Assembly (NCBI GenBank): GCA_022605955.1
Contig: JAKCOZ010000007.1
Location: 37,798,991-37,862,990 of the forward strand
DNA: 64,000 bases
Direction: 5' to 3'
From: Rallus limicola
Lineage: Eukaryota; Chordata; Aves; Gruiformes; Rallidae
Shown here: piece by piece, positions 11,561 to 23,956 of the stretch
Layout: each line of letters starts with the position of its first letter
Position numbering within the stretch: the first letter of the stretch is position 1
Notes under the pieces: model-generated
Seen by the model: only the letters and a program-made list of their open reading frames with translations
The model's database searches: none
Told to the model about the DNA's origin: nothing
Position numbers and translations under genes: made by a program

Positions 11561-12633
11561 TACAGCATGTGTAAGCTCTGAGCTCTCTGCACATTACTGC
11601 CATTAGTACCTGAACCAGCTAATTGCTAGATAGTTCAGGTATGACTTCCTAGTGAGACCTGTTGTTTTGTAAGAGGTATACAGCTGCATCTACCCACCTA
11701 CGGATTTCCTGACTTCCTTCCAGACACTGGGACTGCTGTGGTCCTGCACCTTCCTTCCTGGGCAATTTGTAGCAGTATCACAAACTGGGGGTACCCTCTT
11801 GCCTCACCCTTGCTGTGGCTCTGAAGCTCTGTTCGTGATTTTAAATGTAACAAATACCACTTCAAGATCCATCTTCAAACTACCATACTTCTGTTCCTGG
11901 CCCTTCTCCTGTATTAGTTTTAAATTAGAGCTGAAATCTCTGAAAGGCTTTCTGTAATCCTACTGAATCCAATCAGCATTGGACCACTAAAGCATTGGGG
12001 AGGGGTGGTATTAATAATTTTGGCATGCAAAAGACAAGTTCCTGCAGGTGACAATAATTTTGCACTTGCACTCTAGCAAATAAAAACATCAAACATTGCA
12101 GAGAGAACAGACATGCTGTTTTTTCTTGGCATGGTTCTGGGGGAGGAGGAGGTGCTGCAGGAGTGACTTCTGCAAGAAGCAACTAGAAGCTTCTAGCTGA
12201 CCAAGGCTGAGCCCATCAGTGACGGTCACAGCGCCTCTGGGAATCACATTTAGGAGAAAAAAACACTGCTGCAAGAGAATAGAGTAAGAAGATGGAAGAA
12301 ACTCTGCAGACACCAAGGTCAGTGAAGAAGGAGGGGAAGGAGGTGCTCCAGGCACCGGAAGGAAAGATTCCCCTGAAGCTTATGAAGTGGGTTGTCCCCC
12401 TGAAGCCCATGGCAGATGATGGAGGGTAGAGACTCCACCTGCAGCCCAAGGAGAGGCCCCATGCTGGAGTTGGTAGAGACATATGGAAGACACTGCATTA
12501 GAGCAAGCTCCTGACAGGACCTGCAGCCCATGGAGAGAGAGAGAGAGGCCCACACCAGAGCAGGTTTTCTGGGGCACTTCTGACTCTGTGGAGGATCAGT
12601 CTAGAGCAGTCTGGGCCTGAGAGACTGAGAGAC

Positions 12634-12649
12634 ATTCTATGATTCTATG
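12634..12649 (+). repeat. Two CR1-tail-like octamers inside the LTR
   Basis: ATTCTATG occurs twice in a row within LTR-A copy 1. This is the same unit that ends CR1 elements, but no CR1 body lies upstream. The corresponding place in LTR-A copy 2 (around 24530-24550) lacks it. Confidence 0.7.
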
Positions 12650-13026
12650 ACTGAATCCCATAGCAGTGACCCACGCTGGGGGAGTTGGTGAAGAGTTGAA
12701 GCCTCATGGAAAGGACTCACTTTGGAGAAGTTTGTGGAGGACTGTCTCCTGTGAGTGGGACCCCACCCTGCAGTAGAGGGTGAGGAATGACCTCTTCCTT
12801 CTGCTAAGAAGAAAAATAACTTGTGAGGAGCTAACTGAAACCCCCATTCCCTGCCCGCCCACCCCACACACCCCATGTCACACTGTGGGGAGGAAGAAGA
12901 GAGAGAAATCATTAATAAAGTTAAATCTGTGAAGAAGGGAGGAATGGGGACAGGTGTTTTAAGACCTGGTTTTACTTCTTATTATCCACTCTGGTTTCAC
13001 TGGGTGTGAGTGTAGTGTAATGTAAT

Positions 13027-13032
13027 AATAAA
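13027..13032 (+). promoter_or_regulatory. Polyadenylation signal in LTR-A copy 1
   Basis: AATAAA about 200 bases before the LTR 3' end, at the same place as in the other two copies (24775-24780 and, on minus, 53417-53422). Shared position suggests it is the LTR's own signal. Confidence 0.55.
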
Positions 13033-13522
13033 TTAGATGCTTTTTTTTTTTCTCCTTTTTATTCCATGTTGAGTCTGTTTTGCCCATGACGCTAATTGGG
13101 GAATGATCTCTCCCTGTCCTTGTCTCGACTCCTAAGCCTTTCAATATATATTTTCTGTCCTCTCCAGCTGAAAAGAGGAGTGATAAAGAGACTTCGGTGA
13201 GCATCTGTCTCTAGCCAGGATCAAACCACCACAAAAGACAATTCTGCAGACATAATGGAAAAAGTAATGTCTGTCTATCTCTATATTTTTGGTTGATGTA
13301 AAAAATTACAAATCTACAATTCTAAAACATATCTACAGAATATAGTCCATCTCTCTATTTTGTAGTAGTGACTTTATAGTAAATACAGTAGATAACAAGA
13401 TTACTTGATCACTTTCCACCCAACCAAATACCCAGCTGTTATTAATGACATGGCCAACCTTGATAAAAAAACAAAACCACTGTAGCCTGGAAGTGTGATA
13501 GCTTGCCAGTATTGAAGAGGAA

Positions 13523-13684
13523 CAGGTTGTTCAGAGAAGCTATGGATTCCCCGTTCCTGTAAATGTTCAAGGCCAGGGTGGGCAACCTGGTCTAGCGGCA
13601 GGTGTCCCTGCCCATGGCAGGGCGGTGGGAACTATATGATCTTTCAGGCCCCTTCCAACCCAAACTATTCTGTGATTCTGAGTT
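13523..13684 (+). mobile_element. CR1 LINE 3'-end fragment
   Basis: It covers the end of ORF2 and the 3' UTR: 'gttgttcagagaagctatgg', 'gttcaaggccagggtgggca', 'tgtccctgcccatggcaggg', then 'ccttccaacccaaactattc' and a single tail unit 'tgtgattctg'. It is heavily 5'-truncated, with no coding capacity. Confidence 0.92.
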
Positions 13685-16367
13685 ACTCTTAGTATGAAAC
13701 AGCCCTTTTGCATTTTAGTGTTTTTAAGGGATAGCTTATGACAAGAAATTCAGTAAGCTGCTTTTAAGCTGTTGACCAGAATGTCTTGGAGCTATTATAG
13801 AAAAGTGGTAAAGCAACATTAAGTAAAAAATAATGACACAAAAATGCAGCATTACTGCTATTGATTTCTTAGCAGTCAATCTCTTGGGATGTATAGGGAC
13901 CACATTCTCCCCCACCTCTTCAAGAGAACAATCACAGTCTACACAGCAACATATGTAACAGCAACACATTCTTTATTTGAAAATGTTTCTGTTAAGAGGC
14001 AAAGATTTTGAAAAGAGACCATAAGCTTTATTTGTCTTGGGCATTGGAAAAGCAACACAGCTTTCTCATACTCAGTGATTTACTATGAAAGAAATAGGAA
14101 CTATTATCTGCAAAGACCTCAGAAGATTATAATTAAAGGTGACAGGCTTGCAAGAGGATTTCACAATTCTTTCTATAGCTAGTGCTGTCAATTGAAGAGG
14201 CTACAGTACTGTCCTGTAGAACCAAAGTTGCTTCCAGACACACTCACACATAATACTTAGTGATTTTAAAGCCCACACCCACACCTTTCCCTCTTGCATC
14301 ATAAATTGATTGACGATGACAAGTGAATAAGTTTAGCACCTCATGGGGACAACCTTCAGATTAAATAAATGATAAAACTATTTATCCTTCTCTAGTTCTT
14401 TCACCTTGTCCCAGGAAAATATATGCAGTGCCCTGAAACCCAGCTAGCTGAAATAAAAATGCAAGATTCAAGATCTTTCTTTTCACACTTTCAACCTACC
14501 CTGTCTGTTCCCAAGGTCAAAGATGTATTTTGCTCTTTATTTGCTTTAAAAAATTCCAAATTTATCTCTCATTCAATTCTGGATAAGCATTTTTTTAAAT
14601 GTTTTGTCAAGGAAAGATTTTTTTTTTTTTCCTTCCCACACAGTCATCATAAAAACAGCAAGTAATTTCTGAGCAAGTTTTTGCTGGCTTCTTTCAGATT
14701 TATCTACCTTAATCATAAAGCACTAGTTATGCCTGAATCTAGTATTCAAGCTATTACCAATAGAGTTCTCAGCAATAATGTTTGATTGTCTTTCGTATTC
14801 CAAGATTGAGCCCCTCATAGTAAAATCTTGATCTTTAATGTAAGCTTTGTTTAAACATTGCTTCAGAAAGTGGTAGAAACTAATCCCAAAGACTGGAGAA
14901 GGGAAAGATCTGCTTCAACACACTCTAAGAATTTATATATCTGACATCTTATCTCCAATGACTAACCCCCCAAAAAAAAGAAAACCCAGAAAACAAAACC
15001 AAGCAGATTGCCTTTCTAATGTTTAAAGGAGAGAGGAATGATGTTCCTGGCCCTGGAACAATCTGGTCTTAGAAAGCTGGCATCCCCATATAGGAATAGA
15101 GCCAAGCAGTCATAGCAAACAAAGGGATATAGTTGTGACTAGGATATTGTATGGGCTTTAGGCACTGACGTCCCAAATTAAATAGAGAGGTGCACTCACA
15201 GTAGTTTCAATCTTTATTACTGAAAAACACATGGGATACAATGTTAAAAATGGAAATACTTGTCTTTTTAATTACAAGTTTAGTAATGTTCAATCTTGTC
15301 ATCAAAGACTGTCTACTCACAAATACAAGCAGTTCATGAGGACACCAAATTCTTGAAGACAGAGGAGACCAACACCACTGGAGACAACAAGCATAAATGG
15401 CCTCATTTTATGAGGCCAGTGAAGACATGAGGTTGCTGCAAAATGCTAAAAAAGAAAGTAGTCAGAGCTTGAGGAGTTAAGATAGTTCAGTGCCAAGTTT
15501 TGAAAATAATATTTTTGCCAGACTCAAAATTCTAATACCAAATTTTATCAGGAATAAAGTAGCTAAAGTTGTTTGTAATGCAAAGAACAAAAAGAAAAAA
15601 TGTAATAAAACTACTACTTTGTCCTACATATGTTAATGCATGCTTAACTTTGATGGCAATCTCTATATTTTGGTAAATGAACAAGACTGCGATGAGGCAA
15701 ATGGGTACGTGAGAGAAAAAAGGTGAAAGCAAGGATATAATAAAATACAGGAATTATGACTTAAGGAACAGAAGGGCAGAGTCTGAAAATCATGGAAAGG
15801 AGAATGGCAAGGGTGGAAGAAAAAGCAGATGCTAATAGAAGAAGGTTATAACTGTTAAAGAACTGTTAATGCTAGGCACACAAATTCCACCTACAGCTGA
15901 GTGTCAGGGCTGAGCCTCTGTAGTTACCTAGGATCTTTGTGAATTCTTACAGTGCTCAATGAACTCCTGAGTCATCTGCATAGATGGCAATATACTAATT
16001 TGAGACAATACACACACTTGAGCCAATGTAACCGAATGAACTCTTAGATGAATTACAGCAAGGCATTTGATTCATTGCTATGGGAGCAACCATCCAGGCA
16101 GGTCCTAGACCCTCTGATTGGCACTACTTATGTGATTTGGTGTTCTGATTAAGACCTCATGTGGGCCATCCCACTGTCCAGAGATTCTTCAAGGAGGTTG
16201 CTGCTGCAGAATTGATCAAAATGAACAAAGGGGAGATGCTTGTAAGCAGTCAGTAGGACATCTTCCTAGATTCAGGGATGGTCATATAGAACACTCTTTT
16301 CTAACACTGTGTACTGGTTATGTCTATGACAAACTCAATATCATAGTAGCTTGTATGCTGCTTCACA
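13685..16367. other. AT-rich DNA without recognised features
   Basis: About 2.7 kb with short A or T tracts (for example a T run at 14618-14629). No frame above 80 codons and no repeat family recognised. Confidence 0.6.
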
Positions 16368-16836
16368 AAATCACAGAATCTTAAGGGTTGGAAAGGACCT
16401 TGAAAGATCACCTAGTCCTGCCAGAGCAGGATCACTTAGGATAGGTCACACAGGAACACATCTAGGTTGGTTTTGAATGTCTTCAGAGAGTAGACTCCAC
16501 AATCTCTCTGGGCAGTCTGTTCCAGTGCTCTGTCACCCTCAGTGAAGAAGATTTTCCTTATGTTCACATGGAACTTTCTATGTTCCAGATTGCACCCATT
16601 GCCCCTTGACCTAACTTTGGGCATCACAGAACAGCCTGGATCCATCCTCCTTACACTCACCTTTTACATATTTATAGACATTAATGAAGTCACCATTTGG
16701 TCTTCTCCAGGCTAAAGACACCCAGCTCCCTCAGCCTCTCCTCATAAGGAAAATATTCCACTCCCTTAATCTTCTTTGTGGCCCTGCACTGGACTCTTTC
16801 AAGTAGTTCCCTATCCTTCTGGAACTGAAGGGGCCA
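16368..16836 (-). mobile_element. CR1 LINE 3' part, minus strand
   Basis: Reading on the minus strand, this is ~470 bases of CR1 C-terminal RT region and 3' UTR. The 3' end is at 16368 with tail-like 'cacaaaatcacagaatc'. It shows the reverse complement of 'ggtccttTCCAACCC' at 16388-16402 and of the LQ-type end of ORF2 (72 codons at 16436-16660 with [12 protein letters not shown]). Its upstream side stops abruptly at 'ggccagaact', where an LTR fragment begins. It forms an inverted pair with the CR1 at 17186-17787. Confidence 0.92.
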
Positions 16837-17183
16837 GAACTTGTTTTGGATTTACGATCAAAACACAGTTGATAACACAAGGATGTTTTTCTTATGGCAG
16901 GACAGTGCTTGCATAGCATCATAATGACCCACCAGTGAGAAGGCTGGGAGTGCACAAGGAGCTGGGAGGGGACACAGCCAAGACAGATGATCCAAATCCT
17001 CCAAAGGGATATTCCATGCCATATAATGTCATGCTCAGGGGAAAAAAAAAAAATTAAGAAAACCCAAAACCCCAAAAACAATGTGGGGAAGAAGGACAAA
17101 GGGGAAAAACGTTGACAGTTACTGCATTTATCTTCCCAAGCAATCATTATGTGTGAAGGAGCCCTGCTTTCTTCAAAATGGAT
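16837..17183 (+). mobile_element. LTR-B fragment between two CR1 copies
   Basis: About 350 bases from inside an LTR of the group also found at 25964 and 36172. Shared blocks: 'gagctgggaggggacacagc', 'aagggatattccatgccata', 'taatgtcatgctcagggg', and 'cttcccaagcaatcattatg' with 'ggagccctgcttt' near the right end. Both LTR ends are missing: it begins about 60 bases into the LTR ('tgttttggattt') and stops before the polyadenylation region. A run of A (17041-17053) splits it. The two breakpoints coincide with the ends of the flanking CR1 pieces. Confidence 0.78.
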
Positions 17184-17185
17184 AA

Positions 17186-17787
17186 AAATGTGGCAACCAT
17201 ATCCTGGGCTGCATCAAAACCAGCATGACAAGCAGATCAAAGGAGGTGATTCTGCTCCTCTACTCCACTCTGATGAGACCCCACCTGGAGTACTGCATCC
17301 ATCTCTGACGTACTCAGCTGTTGGACAAAGTCTCGAAGAGGCCAGAAAGATAATCAGAGAGATAGAGTATCTCCCCTGGGAAGACAAGGTGAGAAATTTG
17401 GGCTTGTTCAGCCTGAAGAAGACAAGGCTCTAGGGAGACCTTCTATCAGTCTTTCAGTAGCTAAAGTAGGCCTACAGAAAAGTTGGAGAGGGACTCTTTA
17501 TACTGGAATGTAGTGATGAGACAAGGGGTAATAAAAGAGGGTCAGTTTAGAGTAGGCGTTAGGAAGAAATCATTTACTGTGAGAGTGGTGAGGCTGTGGA
17601 ACAGGTTGCTCAGAGAATCTGTGGATACCCCCTCCCTGACAGTGTTCAAGGCCAGGTTGGATGGCGCTTTGGACAACCTGGTCTAGTGGAGGGTGTTCCT
17701 GCCTATGGCAGGGGAGTTGGAACTAGATGATCACCGAGGTCCTTTCCAATCCAAACCATTCTACAATTCCATGATTCTACAGTTCTG
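17186..17787 (+). mobile_element. CR1 LINE 3' part, plus strand
   Basis: It begins in the RT C-terminal region ('cctgggctgcatcaaaacca', 'gaccccacctggagtactgc'), passes the KKTRL-type block and the conserved 'agtgttcaaggccaggttgg', and ends with 'tccaatccaaaccattctac', then 'attccatgattctac'. The 3' UTR is of the GTTCCTGCCTATGGCAGG type, unlike the minus copy at 16368-16836, so the two belong to different CR1 subfamilies. Several frame breaks; not coding. Confidence 0.93.
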
Positions 17788-20700
17788 TATTTCAAAGGTC
17801 TGCACTTATTCAAGAACCTGTTCTGATTTATTTTATACATGTTTATTTTATACATGTTCAATTCTTATTCAGTGGAGGAGCTCCTAGAAGCAAACTGGCA
17901 TGTTATTTTAAAAAACTCCCCATTTTCTGAAAATTTGAGACAGGTGCTTTTTTGTTTTCCTACTTTTTCAGAATCTGGATTTGCTTTATCCCCTTGGAAG
18001 AGTATGGAGGCTTGCAAATTCATTTAAAAAAAAAATATTCAAGAACGATAATGATATCATAATATCATAATTACAGTTGATCATTAAAATATCATTATTT
18101 CCATCTTGGGTTTAATTTGCATTGGTGACTGAGAGAAATGTCCTTTCTTCATTTTTGTCCTTGTCCTTGAAATGTGATACCCATTATAGACAACATTGAG
18201 GAAACATTGGCATGCAATAGCTGACAGTCAATGTCCCCCTTTTACGTATGCATCTTGTGTATGACTCTATTCCCTTCTTTTGAAAGGACTTGTTCTTCTG
18301 CAATTTAAGTAAAGACACTGTCATTTTATAAAATGTTTGATGCACTTTTCCAAGAACTGACTGTGCTATATAATCCTGTGCTGATTTATGTTAGGTTTAT
18401 GTAGAAAAATACTTTTGTATACTTCTTGAATAATTGTGTATACAATTATTAAGCTTCTGGCTTTTACAACCTTTAAAAAAGATTGATTTTAGGTCATTCT
18501 CGCTTCAGCTGGATTTAGCCTTAGCCATGATGCAAACAGCCTGTGACCTGACAGAATATTAACCTATTCACCAGACTACTCCCTTGAGTTGAATAATTCT
18601 TTCAGTCTTAAGAACAAAACAAGTCTCCAATGTTTTGTTTAGTAAATCACTTAACAGGAGGTCACAATGAATGCGTGTCCAGGTTAAATGATATTTATTA
18701 TTAAGTAAGTATAGACAAGCCCTCCTGTACACATTCCTAATTCGGGTGAACACTTGCCATCAGGAGTCATTGCATGCATAATGTGAATCTTCCACATGAA
18801 GCAATTTTCCTTTTTTTAAATGCAGGGGTTTGCAAAGACTGGTAGGCTTTTAGGGCATGACACTCTTGACAGACAGATTTGCATAGCTCTGTGTAAACTC
18901 AAGTCAGAGAGAGGATTCATTTTCAGCTAATTTCACAAAGTGAAGAGTATAATTTTTGGGTTTTAGAGGATGTAGCTCTGAATACCTTTATATTTATAGA
19001 ACTGTATTTTAAAATAAGTTCATTTTGCCTGATATAATTCATCTTGATACCAGAGCACTACATTCAGAGGTCTAATTAATAAGTGGCAGCATTTTGTTTT
19101 CAGCCATCAGGCTCTCTTAACAGTGGGTACTTCAGTATTCATCAGTTTATCCTGACAGAAAGGGAAATACTGTCTCCATTTTAAAGATGGAAGTACAGGC
19201 ACAGGACAAGGATGTTCATCATGACACAAATGGTCTGTAGAATTGCAAGCATGTGAAACGAAGTATTCCTACTCCTAATCTAGCACCTTAAACACTGTAT
19301 CATAAATTAATATCAAAACATCTAAAAAAGCCCAGAGTTCTGTAACAGCTGTTTGGATTTCCTTCTGCATCCAGGATTATCCTTCCTTCATCTACTTCCA
19401 GCCTTTTCCTTCCCACTGCCCCCTCAACCCCACTTTACATATTCAGGATTTTATCTGTCAAATACAAGAAAGCAAATTTGTCCATGAACTGGAGCGAGTC
19501 ATCTGTCAAGGTTTAGAGTGAAGGGCAATTTAAATAACTCAGACAGCATTAATTGAGGTGTTAATTAGTTTGATAGTAAAATATCTGCAAAAATCTTTCT
19601 CAATATTTCTTGAGCAAATTATGCAAACCCATGAATTAATGGGCTACACTTAAGTGACAGGTTAAAAAAAAACAAAACCAACAAATCCCCAAAACCCCAA
19701 ACCGTAACAAACCCCCACCATTTCAAGGTGCAATTGCTTGCTAGGTAACTGTTGTTGATGCCATTTATGAAACAGTAAATTCAAGAAGAGACCTATCCCT
19801 TTTTTATCTCCCAGACCTGGGCTTGGTTAAAGGTACAGCAAAACAGCTTGTCACAGAGTAAGCCATTTTGCCCCCAGATATGATGGATTTTGTTCCAATT
19901 CTTGTCAGAAAATCATATAACTTGGAAAAACATGACCAAGTGTGGCAGCTGCTCTGCTCAGCTGCTTCCTCAGTGCATCATATATCGGCACAGCCACTGC
20001 CTGCATGTGGTTTCTTCCCTTATATCTCCACTGACACCTTCAGGGCTTCACCTCTGCAGCTGTTAACATAAAGAAGTGAGGAATGACCTCAGAAAGAAAC
20101 GTAAAGAAGCAGCAGAAACAACCCTGTGCAGTCCTTAGGGTGCTCAGTAACTAGGCAGCTGGTGCATACCTGCATTTTTCTTGTCTTTTCCTTTCCACAG
20201 AGATCCCTTATCTTTTGTTGTTTTTTTCTTCCTTTTTTTTTCCATCAAGCTCTATCTTTCTCTTTGCTAAGACCTTGATCTACCGCATATGCATTTGTTT
20301 GATTTCAAACACCCCTACTTCCTGATCACTTACACCAGGAACATGTTATCATGTCCATTTTTGAAGTTATCTTTATCTCGATTTTCCTTTATTTTGCCTG
20401 GTTATCTTCCTTGCATTTTTAAAATTTTTTTTTGGGTCTAATTCTTCATTTTTCCTCCCATACAGAAGTATTGAACATGCTTCTTTCCATTATGATCCAC
20501 TTCTCTAGCATATTGTAGAGTCCTGAGATTTGTCCTGATATCTCCCTTCCTTTGCTATTCTTCTCTTGTACTACCTCTCCCTGTGACAGCAGTTTATGCG
20601 ACCATACTACATAAACATATCTTTTAACCCAGCTTCCTTCATCAGGTTGCAGCTTGTGTGGACTGTAGAAAAGAAGGGGGCTTCATGGTTTGATTTACAG

Positions 20701-21961
20701 GTCAGTCCTGACTCTTCATGAAGAAGTATATTTATCACTCATATTTTCCAGACTTTTCTACACAAGATTTAGTTTGCTGTAAACCAATCTCTAAACTCAG
20801 GACTGAAGTATTGGGAATAAAGCATTATTAAACACACACACTCTGTATGAAATTTCCTTTTAAAACATGTTTTTAATTTTTCCTACTAAAATATGTGTAA
20901 TTTTCATTAACTATAGCAAAAATAAACCAAATACCAGAATTCGTATTTAGTTTTGTATTCAGTTTGAGGGTTTTAGCCATCTTTTTATTAAAAATGTAAG
21001 ACAACTGAGAATGGGGTTTTTTGTTAGCTTTTGATCTTTGAGGTGTGCGTCTGTGAACTGGAGTGCAGGAAGCATGCCTCAGTTAGTTTTTTTTAAAGGG
21101 AAAAAAACCCAAACAAAGGTATATTGGCTTTGAACATACACCTTCCATGCCATACTATAACTGTATGAATGACAATTGTTGAAAATTCTTGTTTTGCTGG
21201 TAATCGTTCTTATAAATTTAAAAACAGAAACAAGGTAGAAGTGGCAGAACTGATAAAAAGAAATATTACAGTTCTAGCAAAATGCTTCACAGAAGCAGGA
21301 GCATTATCATCTTTGCTTCTCTGACAGTCCTCATGCCAAGTACTCTTTAGAGTTGATCATAACTCAGAATAGCCTCTCATGGAACAGTAATTTGGTTTTT
21401 TGTGCTTCATCCCTCCTTGCCCAAACAACTCATCACAATAACTTTTCCATAGCGTTTTTTTTTTTATTTTTTCTTTAGATATTTTTCAAGTTGAAATCCT
21501 GATTTAAACATGGAGCATGTTGAGGTCAGTCAGTGGTTGTGCAGAAAGTGATGGGTGCAATTTTATAGGATAGTTTTTAGTCAGATTAATTTCTGCTTGT
21601 GACTTGTGATTCATTTTGGCTGGGTATCAGCCTTCAGAGGAACTTGAAAACACTAAAATATTGAATTCTTATCTAATATTAGGCAGTGGAAATTTTGGGA
21701 ATCATCCTCTAGAGTATGATGTGGGATTGAGTATCCTTAAAAAATAGTGTTTCTTTCCAGATGTACGTATTTTAATAATTTTACAGTAAGTACTCATAAC
21801 CTTTTCAAAAGGAAACCACTATATATTACTTGCCTTCAGCAGCATCAGTCAGTATCAAACACACCAGATATTCATAAAGGAACAGACTTCACCTGAAGGA
21901 TCATAAAATAATCTAGTTTATCTAGGCAATGCCAATCATATACTTGTCAATCATACATAAA
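17788..21961. other. AT-rich DNA without recognised features
   Basis: About 4.2 kb with no gene or repeat family that I can name. Contains an A/C-rich patch at 19664-19722 (A run, then AAACCCC-like sequence), T-rich patches at 20217-20243 and 20419-20435 and a T tract at 21453-21470. Frames are all under 70 codons. Confidence 0.6.
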
Positions 21962-22235
21962 ACTATAGGATCGTAGAATTATTTGGGTTGGAAGGGGCCT
22001 CAGAGATCATCTAGTTCCAACTCCCCTGCCATGAGCAAGGACACCCTCCACGAGACTAAGTTACACAAAGCCCCATCCAACCTATTCCACTTCCAGGCAG
22101 AGGGCATCCACAATTTCTCTGGGAAAACTTTTCCAGTGCCTCACCACCCTCAATCTAGCCTTCTCTTCTCCTGGCTGAACAAGCCCAACTCTCTCAGCCT
22201 GTGTTCATACCTGTTCATAATGTCTGCCTTCTAGG
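21962..22235 (-). mobile_element. CR1 LINE 3' part, minus strand
   Basis: On the minus strand this ends at about 21962 with tail-like 'aggatcgtagaatt'. Plus-strand signatures are 'gggttggaaggggcctcaga', 'gatcatctagttccaactcc', 'cctgccatgagcaaggacac' and 'gaacaagcccaactctctca', the reverse of the usual CR1 3' region. It is about 275 bases long, diverged and 5'-truncated. Confidence 0.93.
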
Positions 22236-23956
22236 TAATAACATCTAAATATTTTCATAAACTACATAGATTGCTTTTATCAGCTACTTGAAGGTAACTC
22301 TGAAAAGCTTCAGTCACATAGAAAACCTGTACCTTCAAAATACACTTTGTGTCCTTAAGAAACCAAACAACTGATATACAGTAACTGAAAAGAAACTTGT
22401 TGATAAACACTACATTGAACAACAATTTCCTTGTCCTGAAGTACCAACTGATCACTTAGTAAGAGCAGCTTGAAGAGCAGATATCTATTTTTCATATTTT
22501 TCTTAGTTTTTCAATTGAACTATATGAAACTATCCCTTCTATTTCCAATAATAATAGTGTCCTATTGTCCTATGGTCTCAGAGAACAACTTTTACTTAGC
22601 CACTGCATGTGGCAAAACAGATTAATTTGTAACTGAATATGGAGATATTTGGTACCACATAGTTTTTAGACCTTCATGAAAACATAACTGTGCTTTCCTC
22701 TGAGTAATGTCTATGTTACATTAATGTGGTTGCTGAAATGTGTTAAGCAAGGCTCCTGCTGACAGAAGTTTTACAGAAACGGTACAGAAACCTGTTTTAG
22801 CCTCAGGTTAGTGAGTTCCTCAGATGCACTTTCTTCCATGTCCTTCAGATTCTTGATGACAAGCAGAGATTCAGAGTAAAGAAAAAACAAAGGAAAGAAG
22901 ATATGAACCCTTGTCAGGAGGTCATGACTTGTGCATTGCTCTAGAAATAAGCCAAGTCTTTGTGTATGGGGGGAGGGGTCAGAAAGAGTACATGTTCCCT
23001 GTCAAATAGGGTGAACTGAAAAGGCTTCTCAAACCAGCATTTCAATGCCATGACAGATGCCATCACTACACTGGGTACTAGAAGTGTTTCCCATCAAATT
23101 ATTTGAAACTGATTAAATTAACTGAATATTTTGTGCAGCCAGACATTTCAGTTAGTAGAAAACCAGCCAAACCACAGCTAGTGTAATACCAGTTCATTAA
23201 TAAGTACACCTATTAACTGCAAAAACAATGCATATTTGTTCCTAATTCTAAGCTGTAGGCACCAGGAGATAGAAGATGGTTTTCAGAACATTATAGTAAG
23301 ACTCATGGTCATTGTTCATATTTTCATTTTTATATATTTTAACCCTCCCCTGTGTTCCCTGACAGATTATTCTGTCATCATCCTATCAACTGTAGACAAA
23401 CACACCACTTGCCTTAACCTACATAATCTCAATGTCATGGCTTTATATTTTTTAAACAAAGATCACGAAAAATCACTACACCACCCCCAAGAAAAAAAAC
23501 AAAGCAAAGCACAATTAAATATACTCAGAACAGGAGATGTAGAACAAACACACTGATTTTTCTCTAGTCCCATGTCCCTGAGTATCTTGCCAACTATCAT
23601 GTAAAACATTGCATGTATCAAGGGGAATGCAATGGAATATTACAGGCTGATTTCCTAGCCAATATCAGCCAGTAGAATGTCACAGGTTGAACTACACTTA
23701 GGATTAAGTGCTATGGAGAAGTCTTCATACATACACTCTAATTGGAATTATAAGCTGCATAACAACACAGGATGATTAAATTTTGCAAAATTGTCTTATT
23801 GTTTAGCCTAAGATGTAGAAAGCTGTCTGGCTAGAAACAAAGCATGCACATAAATCACTTTCATCCCAGTTAGATAGACCAGTCACAATGGTCCACAAAA
23901 AATGGTAGGGGGTAAAGGCACCTCTAGTGAGGGAGACAAGACACAGCGTAAAGAAG
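22236..23956. other. AT-rich DNA without recognised features
   Basis: About 1.7 kb between a CR1 piece and a solo LTR. The longest frame is 106 codons (23236-23556, plus). It is composition-driven, without a motif I know, and I do not call it a gene. Confidence 0.55.

Larger units (their letters stand above)
6816..12113. other. AT-rich DNA with simple repeats, no gene seen
   Basis: About 5.3 kb with no credible gene. It contains a T tract (9186-9208), an A-rich tract (9260-9271, then CAA units), an A tract with one G (10386-10408) and a purine-rich patch at 10820-10880. A weak CR1-like 3' fragment sits near 11500. Open frames here are all under 101 codons and match nothing I know. Confidence 0.6.
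12114..13233 (+). mobile_element. Endogenous retrovirus LTR, family LTR-A copy 1
   Basis: A ~1.1-kb LTR starting TG and ending in CCACCACA. I recognise it as an avian retroviral LTR, probably ERVL-like (family name from memory). The same sequence recurs at 23957-24970 (plus) and 53227-54211 (minus), with blocks such as CACCAAGGTCAGTGAAGAAG shared. An AATAAA polyadenylation signal sits at 13027-13032, and the 3' part ('tcctaagcctttcaatatat' and 'gatcaaaccaccaca') matches copy 2 well, which fixes the orientation. The middle carries degenerate units of the form CTGCAGCCCATGG. The 5-mer agaca occurs just before the start (12109-12113) and at 13236-13240, two bases beyond the end, a possible damaged target duplication. 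No gag, pol or env sequence flanks it, so it is probably a solo LTR. Confidence 0.85.

Noticed and set aside
12029..13249. Imperfect direct repeat (aaaagacaa, ttc, tgcag) outside both ends of LTR-A copy 1
   Set aside because: It is too long for a retroviral target duplication, and the left copy lies some 65 bases away from the LTR start as defined by the other copies; probably chance.
16040..16080. 'gcaaggcatttgattcattg' resembling the CR1 motif A codons (KAFD)
   Set aside because: The match is under 15 bases and neither flank continues in CR1, so it is chance.
16731..17147. 138-codon open frame on minus
   Set aside because: It crosses the boundary between a CR1 piece and an LTR-B fragment, so it is a chance reading of repeat sequence.
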